Part shown: piece after piece, positions 1 to 6,592 of the stretch
Position numbering within the stretch: position 1 is the stretch's first letter
How the letters are laid out: the number at the start of each line of letters is the position of its first letter
Source: a bacterium
Lineage (GTDB): Bacteria; Armatimonadota; Zipacnadia; Zipacnadales; Zipacnadaceae
DNA: 10,163 nucleotides
Direction: 5' to 3'
Assembly (NCBI GenBank): GCA_030603495.1
Contig: JAUVXR010000050.1
Coordinates: 1 to 10,163, forward strand
Made by a program: the position numbers and the translations under genes
Notes under the pieces: generated by a model
What the model saw: the letters and a program-made list of their open reading frames with translations, nothing else
What the model was told of the DNA's origin: nothing
The model's database searches: none

Positions 1-403
1 ACGAGCTTTGCGCGCACTCCAGCCCAAACCGGTTCGGCGCCTGGCCGATGCGAATCGCCCAGTCGTCGCTGGGAGCGTAGTCCACGTAGATGTCCGTCCA
101 GTCAGAGGACGTGTCGCCCAGACTTGCCCAGGTCATTACGGAATTGGTTCGCTCGTTGACATTGGCCCGCAGGCTGACATACAACCGGGGCAGATAAAAG
201 CCGTCATACTGGCCATCTCTGCCACTGCCCGCAGTTTTGGGACCAGAAGAAGAACGACCCATATCCCAGTCCTCGTAGCGGAACTGCAAGTACCCGTCAA
301 TGGAGATCCGATCGGCCCAATTGGAGTCGCCCTGTGCCAGCGCTGGCAGGGCCACCGCCAGCAGCACAGTCACAATTATGAACAGTCTAATCTTTAACAT
401 CAT
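1..403 (-). CDS. Outer-membrane porin-like protein, N-terminal part (runs off left edge)
   Basis: The minus strand is open from an ATG at 403-401 to the window edge, giving 134 codons with no stop. The product begins with a basic start (MMLKIR), a hydrophobic stretch of about 15 residues and a signal-peptidase-like ALPALA-Q site near residue 24. After that it alternates aromatic and polar residues like a beta-barrel: IDGYLQFRYEDW, FYLPRLYVSLRANV, DIYVDYAPSDDW and IRIGQAPNRFGLE. The last of these resembles the segment ending in G-Q-x-x-x-x-F-G-x-E of phosphate-selective porin O/P-type proteins. I infer a trimeric or monomeric outer-membrane channel; the substrate cannot be judged. A Shine-Dalgarno AAGGGAGGG lies just upstream. 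Two ATG codons stand in tandem (403-401 and 400-398), and the second has the more usual spacing. The plus-strand reading frame over the same bases is a shadow. The barrel identity is a family-level judgement from the N-terminus only. Confidence 0.72.
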   Translation of the reverse strand, partial: MMLKIRLFIIVTVLLAVALPALAQGDSNWADRISIDGYLQFRYEDWDMGRSSSGPKTAGSGRDGQYDGFYLPRLYVSLRANVNERTNSVMTWASLGDTSSDWTDIYVDYAPSDDWAIRIGQAPNRFGLECAQSS

Positions 404-570
404 TTACCCTCCCTTAGATCGTTTACTTTCTCGTCGCCGCCCAGAAGCAGCGGCACCAGCAGCATTTCAAACGGTGCTCTTGCCAGTGCTGCATCCTCCT
501 CCTTTCGCTGCGGTTGGTGCTGTTGCGATGCGACCAGCGCGAGTGTTTCGGCGACCAAAATGCCAATTCA
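404..570 (-). promoter_or_regulatory. Long 5' leader of the porin gene with two short reading frames
   Basis: If the promoter at 606-577 is used, the porin mRNA has a leader of about 165 nt. It contains GAAAGGAGGAGG followed at once by an ATG (494-492) that opens a 23-codon frame ending at 423; the encoded peptide has a cluster CCWCRCFW. A second frame starts at 465 in a different register and encodes 21 residues beginning MLLVPLLLGG. Its TGA (402-400) overlaps the tandem ATGATG of the porin. The first frame has a strong but very close ribosome binding site; the second has none. Either could be a leader peptide coupling porin translation to upstream translation, but both could be chance. Confidence 0.25.
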
Positions 571-576
571 ACACGA

Positions 577-606
577 ATAATACCAGAAGTAGCGCTTCCT
601 TGTCAA
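577..606 (-). promoter_or_regulatory. Sigma70-type promoter for the porin gene
   Basis: On the minus strand there is a perfect -35 TTGACA (606-601), an 18-base spacer, and a -10 TATTAT (582-577). The -10 is preceded by TGG, an extended -10 element. It points toward the porin gene and predicts a start of transcription near position 570. Confidence 0.6.
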
Positions 607-673
607 CCCCACCTACGATGTGGCCGCGTTCTGCAGGCAGATTGAGTCTATCACGCTATCTCGCTGTCGTCCC

Positions 674-703
674 TTGACCACGCCGGATTGTGCCATATAT
701 ACT
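674..703 (+). promoter_or_regulatory. Sigma70-type promoter for the DUF72 gene
   Basis: There is a -35 TTGACC (674-679), an 18-base spacer and a -10 TATACT (698-703). It predicts transcription starting near 710, which is upstream of the ATG at 754 but downstream of the earlier in-frame ATG at 688. It therefore supports the later start. It diverges from the porin promoter, so the two genes share one control region. Confidence 0.55.
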
Positions 704-753
704 GTACTTGGGTCTTACTAGCGCTTCGATCAATAGGCAAATGTGGGCCAAAC

Positions 754-1554
754 ATGGCCATTACGGTCGGGACAGCAGGTTACTCCTATGACGACTGGGT
801 GGGCTACTTCTATCCACAGGGCACCCAGAAGCGCGACTTCCTGAGCTACTACGCCCAGCACTTCCCGCTCGTCGAGGTCAACTATACCTACTACCGCATG
901 CCGGAGGCCCCGACGCTTGCCGCGATGTCGCGCAAGACCAGCCCCAATTTCCAGTTTATCATCAAAGCTAACTCCGTCCTGACCCACGAACGAACCGCCG
1001 AGGCCGCTGATTTCACTGCCTTTGCCCAGGCGCTCACCCCCTTGGAGGAACAGAGCAAGCTGGCCGGCGTGCTGGCCCAGTTTCCCTACTCTTTCCACGC
1101 TAATCCGGATAACGTGGCGTACCTGCGCCGGTTCCGCGAGCTGTTGCCGGACCTGCCGATCGCGATCGAGTTTCGCAATGCCAAGTGGGTTACCGAACGA
1201 GCGTTTGAGTTCCTGCGCAGCCTCGATTTGGGCTTCTGCTGCGTGGATCAGCCGCGTTTCCAGAGCCTGATGCCACCGGTAGCTGAGGTCACCTCCGATA
1301 TCGGCTACCTCCGCTTCCACGGGCGCAACTACGAGAAATGGTTCCAGCACGACGAGGCCTGGGAGCGCTATGATTACCTCTACAGCGCGGAAGAGCTAGG
1401 CGAGTGGGTTGAGAAGGTTGCCGAAATGTCTCAGCAGGCCGAGCAGGTCTACGTGGTCTTCAACAATCACTACCAGGCGCAAGCTGTGCAGAACGCCCTC
1501 CAGTTCACCGAGATGCTCCAGAACGCCGGCTTGCCGGTAGTTTCGGCCTCCTAG
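754..1554 (+). CDS. DUF72 (YecE-family) protein
   Basis: This is a 266-residue cytoplasmic protein of the DUF72/YecE family, which adopts a TIM-barrel-like fold and has no firmly established biochemical role. The match rests on the N-terminal VGTAGYSYDDWVGYFYP, the following VEVNYTYYRMP, the segments VLAQFPYSF and AIEFRNAKW, and the C-terminal YLRFHGRN, ERYDYLYS and VVFNNHY, all in family order. Length is normal. I chose the ATG at 754 over the in-frame ATG at 688: family members begin with this MxxxVGTxGxSY segment, and the best promoter (674-703) would start transcription beyond 688. No strong ribosome binding site is visible. The gene stands 82 bases before the restriction-modification gene on the same strand and may be read together with it, but nothing shows that their functions are linked. 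Confidence 0.88.
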   Translation: MAITVGTAGYSYDDWVGYFYPQGTQKRDFLSYYAQHFPLVEVNYTYYRMPEAPTLAAMSRKTSPNFQFIIKANSVLTHERTAEAADFTAFAQALTPLEEQSKLAGVLAQFPYSFHANPDNVAYLRRFRELLPDLPIAIEFRNAKWVTERAFEFLRSLDLGFCCVDQPRFQSLMPPVAEVTSDIGYLRFHGRNYEKWFQHDEAWERYDYLYSAEELGEWVEKVAEMSQQAEQVYVVFNNHYQAQAVQNALQFTEMLQNAGLPVVSAS

Positions 1555-1577
1555 CGCCTGCTTTGAAGGGTATACAT

Positions 1578-1640
1578 ATGCGTTCGCCGAAGATAGTGAT
1601 AGGGTTAGCCGTAAGCGCACGGGGGATATTGGCTGAATGA
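1578..1640 (+). CDS. Possible 20-aa leader ORF overlapping the R-M start
   Basis: An ATG at 1578 is preceded by GAAGGG at a 7-base spacing and opens a 20-codon frame (MRSPKIVIGL then AVSARGILAE). Its TGA overlaps the ATG of the restriction-modification gene in an ATGA arrangement. The R-M ATG itself has only a distant G-run (1620-1625) as a ribosome binding site, so translation could be coupled through this leader. The peptide matches no family known to me, and a chance frame of this size is quite possible. It is too short to be a controller (C) protein. Confidence 0.3.
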   Translation: MRSPKIVIGLAVSARGILAE

Positions 1641-4570
1641 CTGAAACTGCCGATCCACATCGCCTCACTGCACCCGACGAGACCCGCCGCGTTATAACGG
1701 GCCTGGTGGAACGCTACCGCCGCGACGCCGATGAATACGCGCGTGGGTCGTACAAAGAGGCTCAAGTGCGGGAGGAGTTCATTAACCCGTTCTTTGAGGC
1801 GCTGGGCTGGGACCTCGCCAATAAGGCTGGCTATGCCGAGCCCTACAAGGAAGTTATCCACGAGGACACCATCAAGGTTGGCGGAGCGACCAAGGCGCCG
1901 GATTACTGCTTCCGCATTGGCGGGCAGCGCAAGTTCTTCCTCGAGGCGAAGAAGCCCTCGGTGCATATCAAGACCGATCCGTCTCCGGCTTATCAACTGC
2001 GCCGCTACGGCTGGAGTGCGAAGCTCCCCCTGTCCATTCTGACTGACTTTGAGGAGTTCGCGGTTTACGATTGCAGCAAGCGGCCCCAGGAGGCGGACGG
2101 GCCCGCTGTTGCCCGAGTTGATTTCGTCACCTATGACCAGTACCTCGACCGCCTCGACGATATCTACTCGATCTTCGCCAAGGAGGCGATACTGAAGGGC
2201 TCGTTCGACCGCTATGCCGAGGGCACCCGCCGTAAGCGGGGCACCACCGAGGTTGATGCGGAGTTCCTCGGGGAGATTGAAGCCTGGCGGGAAATGCTGG
2301 CCAAGGACATCGCCCGCCATAACCCGGGCCTGTCGGTGCACGAGCTGAACTTCGCCGTCCAGACCACCATTGACCGCATTCTATTTTTCCGCATTGCCGA
2401 GGACCGGGGCGTCGAGCCGTACGGGCGGTTGCGCGACCTGCTCGACGGCGCGGGCCTCTACCCGCGCTTGTGCCAGCTCTACCAGCAGGCCGACACCAAG
2501 TACAACGCCGGGCTGTTTGACTTCAGCGCCGGCGGCGATCAGTTGACGCGCGACCTGGAGGTCTCCGACAAGGCCCTGGACGCTATTTTGGCCCAGCTTT
2601 ATTACCCGCAGTGCCCCTACGAGTTCTCGGTCATCGGCGCCGACATTCTCGGCGCGGTCTACGAGCAGTTTCTAGGGAAGGTCATCCGCCTGACCAAGGG
2701 GCACCAGGCGAAAGTCGAGGATAAGCCCGAGGTCAAGAAGGCCGGCGGCGTCTACTACACGCCCACCTACATCGTGGACTACATCGTCGAGCATACTGTC
2801 GGCGAGGCGCTGCAGGAAGCGAAAACGCCGGAGGCCGCCGGTAAGCTGCGTATCCTCGACCCAGCCTGCGGCTCCGGGTCGTTTCTGCTGGGGGCTTACC
2901 AGCGCCTACTGGACTGGCATCTGGACTACTACACGGGCCACAGCCCCAAGAAGTATGCCCGCGGCAAGCAGCCGACGCTGGTGCAGGTGCGCGCGGAGGA
3001 GTGGCGGCTGTCGAGCTTCGAGCGCAAGCGCATCCTGCAGGGCAACATCTACGGTGTGGACATTGACTCGCAGGCCGTGGAGGTCACCAAGCTCAACCTG
3101 CTGCTCAAGTGCCTGGAGGGGGCGACCGAGCAGACGCTGGCGCAGCAGTTGCAGATCTTCCACGAGCCGGCGCTGCCCAACCTGGCAGACAATATCAAGT
3201 GCGGCAACAGCCTCATCGGGCCGGACTATTATGAGGGCAGGCAGCTTGCACTGCTTGACGAAGACGAGTCCCGCCGCGTCAACGCTTTTGACTGGGAGGC
3301 GGAGTTTGCTGATATTATGGCCGCCGGCGGCTTCGATTGTGTGATCGGCAATCCGCCGTATGGAATCGTGTTTGACGACGAGACGAAGGTTTATATAGAA
3401 GAACTATACCAAACATTTGCGCGAAATAATGACACATATGTCGCCTTTTCAGAAAAGGCTGTTGAATTACTGAAGCCTGGAGGCTTGTTTGGCTACATCA
3501 TACCTAGTACATTTCTCTTGGGACCATACTTTGATGATTTAAAACGACACATTATTGAGAAGGCAGAAGTTCGGCTAATTGTCGACTTTGGTATGAACCA
3601 AGTGTTTACCCAGCCCAATGTCTTCACTGTATTGCTGTTCTTGCAGCGTAAGACTTCATCGAACGGGCGACAGGAGCGCGAGCCCGTTTTTCTAAAGGTA
3701 ACAGAGTCCCCTGCGTTCCCTCATGGACTACAACGCCAAACGATTAACAGGGATCGGCTTCGGACGCTCCGATGGGTACCCGCTGATGTACTTGTTGAGA
3801 AGTTTGAGGCCGGTGAGATGGTGCTTGATGACGTTGCCTGGGTTAAGGATGTGGGATTGAATTACTGGACTAAAGGGCGAGGTAAGAAGAGAGGCGGCTC
3901 GATTGCCGATAGAGTGCTCTATGAGGGTCTACGAGAACACGCTCCAGATAGGCCATACTTGAAAGGGAAAGATGTAGCTCGATACTCGCTGACTCCTGGT
4001 GACCACTGGCTTCGTCACAACTATAACCAACTGCTTGATCCCAAAGTTGATACTTTCCGCTTCAGTCCAGAATTTATAGAACGGGAGAAAATCGTATATC
4101 GCCAAACGGCCGATAGAATTATCGCCACCATTGATCCCGATGGCTTCTTGATAAACAAAACATTGCACAGCGTTGTTTTGAAAGACGAGTGCCAAGGGGA
4201 ATTTAACCTCCGCTATTTGCTGGGCCTTCTCAATTCACGTTTCTTGACATATGTATATCGAGCGCGGACACGGGAAGAAGGTAGAACATTCGCCCAGGTA
4301 AAGGTTTTCAGGATTAAACAGCTCCCCATTCGCACGATTGACTTTGATGACCCGGCGGATGTGGCGCGGCATACCAAGATGGTGGAACTGGTGGAGACGA
4401 TGCTGGAGCTGCACAAGCGGCTGGCCCAGGTCAAGACGCCGCGCAGCCGCGAGCGCCTCCAGCGCCAAATAGCCGCCACCGACCAGGCGATTGATGAGCT
4501 GGTCTATGAACTGTACGAGCTGACCGACGAGGAGATTGCGATAGTCGAGGATAGTGCGAAGCAAAGGTAG
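1637..4570 (+). CDS. Single-chain restriction-modification enzyme (type IIG/IIL-like, Eco57I-type methylase)
   Basis: This 977-residue protein probably both cuts DNA and methylates adenine at N6 using S-adenosylmethionine, as in type IIG/IIL systems. Residues 20-150 form an HsdR-like nuclease domain with a PD-(D/E)XK site: D89 in APDY, then E103 and K105 in FFLEAKK. A helical connector follows. The methylase has motif X-like GGVYYTPTYIVDYIV (about 370-384), motif I LDPACGSGSF (407-416), an acidic VDID after beta-2 (474-477) and catalytic NPPY (572-575). Residues about 660-895 form the target-recognition part, including YLKGKDVARYSL and the LLGLLNSRF segment typical of TaqI-like specificity domains. 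The last 75 residues are helical, possibly coiled coil. All key catalytic residues are present, so the gene looks intact. The start is at the ATGA overlap with a small leader frame. The block from NPPY to about residue 900 has much lower GC than both flanks. Recognition sequence cannot be told from this. Confidence 0.93.
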   Translation: MTETADPHRLTAPDETRRVITGLVERYRRDADEYARGSYKEAQVREEFINPFFEALGWDLANKAGYAEPYKEVIHEDTIKVGGATKAPDYCFRIGGQRKFFLEAKKPSVHIKTDPSPAYQLRRYGWSAKLPLSILTDFEEFAVYDCSKRPQEADGPAVARVDFVTYDQYLDRLDDIYSIFAKEAILKGSFDRYAEGTRRKRGTTEVDAEFLGEIEAWREMLAKDIARHNPGLSVHELNFAVQTTIDRILFFRIAEDRGVEPYGRLRDLLDGAGLYPRLCQLYQQADTKYNAGLFDFSAGGDQLTRDLEVSDKALDAILAQLYYPQCPYEFSVIGADILGAVYEQFLGKVIRLTKGHQAKVEDKPEVKKAGGVYYTPTYIVDYIVEHTVGEALQEAKTPEAAGKLRILDPACGSGSFLLGAYQRLLDWHLDYYTGHSPKKYARGKQPTLVQVRAEEWRLSSFERKRILQGNIYGVDIDSQAVEVTKLNLLLKCLEGATEQTLAQQLQIFHEPALPNLADNIKCGNSLIGPDYYEGRQLALLDEDESRRVNAFDWEAEFADIMAAGGFDCVIGNPPYGIVFDDETKVYIEELYQTFARNNDTYVAFSEKAVELLKPGGLFGYIIPSTFLLGPYFDDLKRHIIEKAEVRLIVDFGMNQVFTQPNVFTVLLFLQRKTSSNGRQEREPVFLKVTESPAFPHGLQRQTINRDRLRTLRWVPADVLVEKFEAGEMVLDDVAWVKDVGLNYWTKGRGKKRGGSIADRVLYEGLREHAPDRPYLKGKDVARYSLTPGDHWLRHNYNQLLDPKVDTFRFSPEFIEREKIVYRQTADRIIATIDPDGFLINKTLHSVVLKDECQGEFNLRYLLGLLNSRFLTYVYRARTREEGRTFAQVKVFRIKQLPIRTIDFDDPADVARHTKMVELVETMLELHKRLAQVKTPRSRERLQRQIAATDQAIDELVYELYELTDEEIAIVEDSAKQR
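3360..4335 (+). other. Low-GC block inside the R-M gene (probable specificity-region exchange)
   Basis: Hand counts of single 60-base lines give 60% GC at 2881, 63% at 3001 and 65% at 4381. Inside the block they give 42% at 3421, 40% at 3541, 48% at 4081 and 43% at 4141. Codon choice changes at the same places: G/C-ending codons dominate outside, A/T-ending ones inside. The left border coincides with the conserved NPPY codons and the right border with the start of the helical C-terminus. The block carries the late methylase motifs and the whole target-recognition region. I infer replacement by homologous recombination within conserved flanks. Confidence 0.65.
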
Positions 4571-4579
4571 GATGCGATA

Positions 4580-4981
4580 ATGCTTACTTGGATCTTAGCA
4601 CTTGCTAATGGGATAATCTTTGTGTTTTCAATTTGGTTCAGTCGTTTCCACGACTTATCAGAGTTGTGGCATTGGCTTCTCATGGCTATCGCGGCGGTAC
4701 TGGTCATCTGCATTACAGCGGCAAACCAAGCAAAGCTAGACAAGAACATGAGATATGTGATAGATAGTCTAAGCCGCGTGGAGACACGACAGCGAAAGGA
4801 TATCACTCAGCGTCTACGGGACTACTACGAAAGAATCGTCAATGGAGTAGGCGAAGCCGAAATTGTCGATCCGCTGAGTGCAGTGGCAACAGGCGGATAC
4901 TTTCCGTCCTCTGGCCGCGTGCGCGATCTTATTCCGAAGCCGCAATTTGGCGAACCGAATGACGACGCGAGGCCCAATTGA
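4580..4981 (+). CDS. Small two-span membrane protein downstream of the R-M gene
   Basis: This 133-residue protein is of unknown function. Two hydrophobic segments are clear: residues about 3-20 (ILALANGIIFVFSIWF) and about 31-48 (WLLMAIAAVLVICITAA). Next comes a charged helical stretch (about 50-90, with VETRQRKDITQRLRDYYERI), then a flexible polar tail. By the positive-inside rule the long C-terminal part is probably cytoplasmic. The ATG lies 9 bases after the R-M stop, and the likely ribosome binding site AGGTAGG overlaps that stop, so the two genes are probably translated together. Its first half is low in GC (42% over 4621-4680), like the exchanged block of the R-M gene, which hints at shared acquisition. 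It may be an accessory of the R-M system or a passenger. I recognise no family. Confidence 0.62.
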   Translation: MLTWILALANGIIFVFSIWFSRFHDLSELWHWLLMAIAAVLVICITAANQAKLDKNMRYVIDSLSRVETRQRKDITQRLRDYYERIVNGVGEAEIVDPLSAVATGGYFPSSGRVRDLIPKPQFGEPNDDARPN

Positions 4982-5194
4982 GTCGGCAGGCCGATCCGGC
5001 ACAGGTCGCGCGGCACTGTGGGTAAGCGGAGGTACAGCGCGAGGGCATCAGGAAAAGAAACCTAGAGCAGGAGAAAGCAGTCCGGCCGCCGAACTCTCCA
5101 ACACCAGGTAGGGACAGTCGCCAAAGAAGAGACCACGGTGTCGAAGCCGGGGTCCTGGCACCGTTAGCACATAGCAAATCTTAGGAGGAACAAG

Positions 5195-5407
5195 ATGGAC
5201 CGACCAGACAACAGCCAGGAGGAGAGCGAGCAGGAGGCACTGATCTGTCCGCTCCTATCAACGCGACCAGCGACGCTTGACGCTTCCTTCAAACGAATGA
5301 TGTCGGCCGGCGTTCTTAACGAGTGCATGTATGAGAAGTGCGCTTGGTGGAATGACCAGCGCCAAGAGTGCGCGGTGCTTTCCATAATCAGAGCCGTGGC
5401 CGAGTAA
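5195..5407 (+). CDS. Small four-cysteine protein, function unknown
   Basis: This 70-residue soluble protein has an acidic N-terminus, a CPLLS segment with Cys18, and a C-terminal pattern ECMYEKCAWW...ECAVL with Cys44, Cys49 and Cys59. Four cysteines in such a small protein suggest a zinc or iron-sulfur site. The general look (CP, then C-x4-C-A-W/L-W, then C-A) recurs in small uncharacterised bacterial proteins that I recall but cannot name. An excellent AGGAGG (5183-5188) sits six bases before the ATG, and this is the main reason to trust the start. The gene stands alone between two gaps of about 200 bases, and I found no clear promoter. The opposite-strand frame across it is a shadow. Confidence 0.6.
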   Translation: MDRPDNSQEESEQEALICPLLSTRPATLDASFKRMMSAGVLNECMYEKCAWWNDQRQECAVLSIIRAVAE

Positions 5408-5530
5408 CGCAGCAAACGTTACGGTCCTGCGGCACAGACCTCTGACGCGCATATGGCCTACAGCGCTATGCAGAGTGTGTGCTACCTGCAGTAGCGATAC
5501 AGCCGGCAGAGTTGGCGTGTCAACGGCTTC

Positions 5531-5540
5531 GTGCCGGCAC
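5531..5540. repeat. 10-bp perfect palindrome before the receiver gene
   Basis: GTGCCGGCAC is perfectly self-complementary and lies 60 bases before the start of the receiver gene, in a 192-base gap otherwise without visible content. It could be an operator, but no convincing promoter is seen beside it. Confidence 0.25.
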
Positions 5541-5599
5541 AAGCTAATAGACAAGGCCGTTGAGGTGGTAGCCAGCCAATAACTCAGGGGGGCAAGAGC

Positions 5600-6037
5600 A
5601 TGTGCACTGAACAAGACCGCGAGTCGGCGGGCGTGCTGATAATAGATGACGATGAGGGGATACTCACGGCATGCCGTGGGATCCTCGAACCTGCTGGTTA
5701 TCGGGTCCTCGATGCTGGCGAGGGGGGCCAGGGGATGGCGATATTCCGCGCCGAGCACGAAGCGATTGACGTGATTATCATGGATTGGATAATGCCCGGC
5801 CTGGAGGGCCACCACTGGATAGAGCCGATACTGGCTATTGACCCACAGGTCAAGCTGATCTTCTGCACCGGCCATGCCATAAACCAGACTCTCCGGGCGG
5901 AACTCGACTCCAGGGGAATAGACCTGCTGAAGAAGCCCTTCGATGCTCAGCAGTTGCTGGCTATCGTAGGGAAGGCCCTGGGTGAAGAACCGGCCGAGCA
6001 TCCGGTGCCCGCTGAGTACAACCGGGCAGGAAGCTAG
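5600..6037 (+). CDS. Stand-alone response-regulator receiver domain protein
   Basis: This 145-residue protein is a single CheY-like receiver. It has the acidic pair D16/D17 in VLIIDDDEG, phosphoacceptor D62 in VIIMDWIMPG, T90 in FCTGH and K112 in the KKPF motif, so all residues needed for phosphotransfer are present. The domain fills residues 10-125. The remaining 20 residues are polar, and there is no DNA-binding or enzymatic output domain. A G-run (GGGGGG, 5587-5592) serves as ribosome binding site 7 bases before the ATG. It presumably acts by protein contact in a phosphorelay. No histidine kinase is in the window, so its partner is unknown. Its last codons carry one arm of a 12-bp inverted repeat shared with the IstB remnant. 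A 247-codon opposite-strand frame overlaps it and is rejected. Confidence 0.88.
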   Translation: MCTEQDRESAGVLIIDDDEGILTACRGILEPAGYRVLDAGEGGQGMAIFRAEHEAIDVIIMDWIMPGLEGHHWIEPILAIDPQVKLIFCTGHAINQTLRAELDSRGIDLLKKPFDAQQLLAIVGKALGEEPAEHPVPAEYNRAGS

Positions 6038-6088
6038 AGGCCATCCGCTGGGTGCCGGCGGGTGTCAATCCCCCTTGTTGTACTCAGC
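6011..6088. repeat. 12-bp perfect inverted repeat joining receiver gene end and IstB remnant end
   Basis: GCTGAGTACAAC (6011-6022) and its exact complement GTTGTACTCAGC (6077-6088) are separated by 54 bases. The left arm lies within the last codons of the receiver gene and the right arm contains the stop codon of the IstB remnant. It could form a long-range hairpin acting as a two-way terminator between convergent genes, although it has no T-run, or it could be a trace of insertion-element ends. Confidence 0.4.
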
Positions 6089-6290
6089 TTTGCTCACGGC
6101 GCGATGAAGTCTGTTTACGTAGGCGGCGTTTGGCTTCGCGCAGCCGGTAGCTGGGGCCGTTGGCTTCCAGGATATGCCACCCATGAGTGATCCGGTCGAG
6201 CAGTGCCCCGGTGAGCCGCTGGGTGCCCATAACCTCGACCCGTGCTTCGAAAGGCAGGTTGGTGGTGACGATCAACCTGGTGCGTTCATA
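6084..6290 (-). pseudogene. istB: C-terminal remnant of IS21-family transposition helper ATPase IstB
   Basis: The 68 codons from about 6290 to the TGA at 6084 read YERTRLIVTTNLPF, then ERLTGALLDR-like QRLTGALLDRITHGWHILEA and SYRLREAKRR. This is the characteristic end of IstB, the AAA+ helper of IS21-family transposases. The family is about 250 residues, so the Walker motifs and most of the ATPase are gone. No IstA and no second end are visible within the window. Upstream the frame continues for about 25 unrelated-looking codons to a TAA near 6368, so the break is near 6295. TGTCAATCCCCC at 6063, just beyond the stop, could be the outer end of the element, but this is unproven. There is no usable start or ribosome binding site, so the remnant is surely inactive. 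Confidence 0.85.
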
Positions 6291-6592
6291 GCCTTGGGTG
6301 CAGCGTTTGTCTATGAGAAAGATATTGAGCCTCAGGCAGAGGATTTCGTGAAATGTACAGGTGATTTACTCTACCCAGTAACACAAGAGGGGGCCAGCTA
6401 GCGCGGCAAAGCATGCGAGTGCGGTGGTGCCGGCGGTAATGAGCCAGGAGTGCTCCCGAGCCGATCTTCTCGACATTCTTGCCTGAATCCTCCGGGAGAG
6501 CTGGCGGCAGCGCCCATCGTGCCGTATTCCGGACTCCCTGCGCCATTTCTGGGAAGCACAGGTCCGCCGCAACGCCCTGCCCAAGGTAACAC
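6291..6592. other. Gap without a recognisable gene
   Basis: This 300-base stretch lies between the IstB remnant and the end of the secreted-protein gene. Apart from the weak 76-codon frame listed separately, I see no family match, no clear promoter and no terminator with a T-run. It may be debris left by loss of the rest of the insertion element. Confidence 0.4.

Noticed and set aside
8-397. Plus-strand 129-codon frame at the left edge
   Set aside because: The minus strand over the same bases encodes a signal peptide and a porin-like barrel with a ribosome binding site and promoter; the plus frame is its shadow.
688-753. Upstream ATG extending the DUF72 protein by 22 residues
   Set aside because: The extra residues do not resemble the family, and the best promoter would start transcription downstream of 688.
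730-1350. 206-codon minus-strand frame
   Set aside because: It lies opposite the clearly coding DUF72 gene and shows no recognisable protein features.
1505-2341. 278-codon minus-strand frame
   Set aside because: It is antisense to the nuclease domain of the R-M enzyme, whose motifs are unmistakable.
4878-5111. 77-codon plus-strand frame overlapping the end of the membrane-protein gene
   Set aside because: It has no ribosome binding site, low-complexity basic composition and no family match; it is mostly an out-of-frame continuation.
5156-5169. Sigma54-like TGGCAC...GC before the cysteine protein
   Set aside because: The GG to GC spacing is two bases too short for a -24/-12 promoter.
5258-6001. 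247-codon minus-strand frame across the receiver gene
   Set aside because: The receiver on the plus strand has every catalytic residue and a ribosome binding site; the opposite frame is a shadow of high-GC codons.
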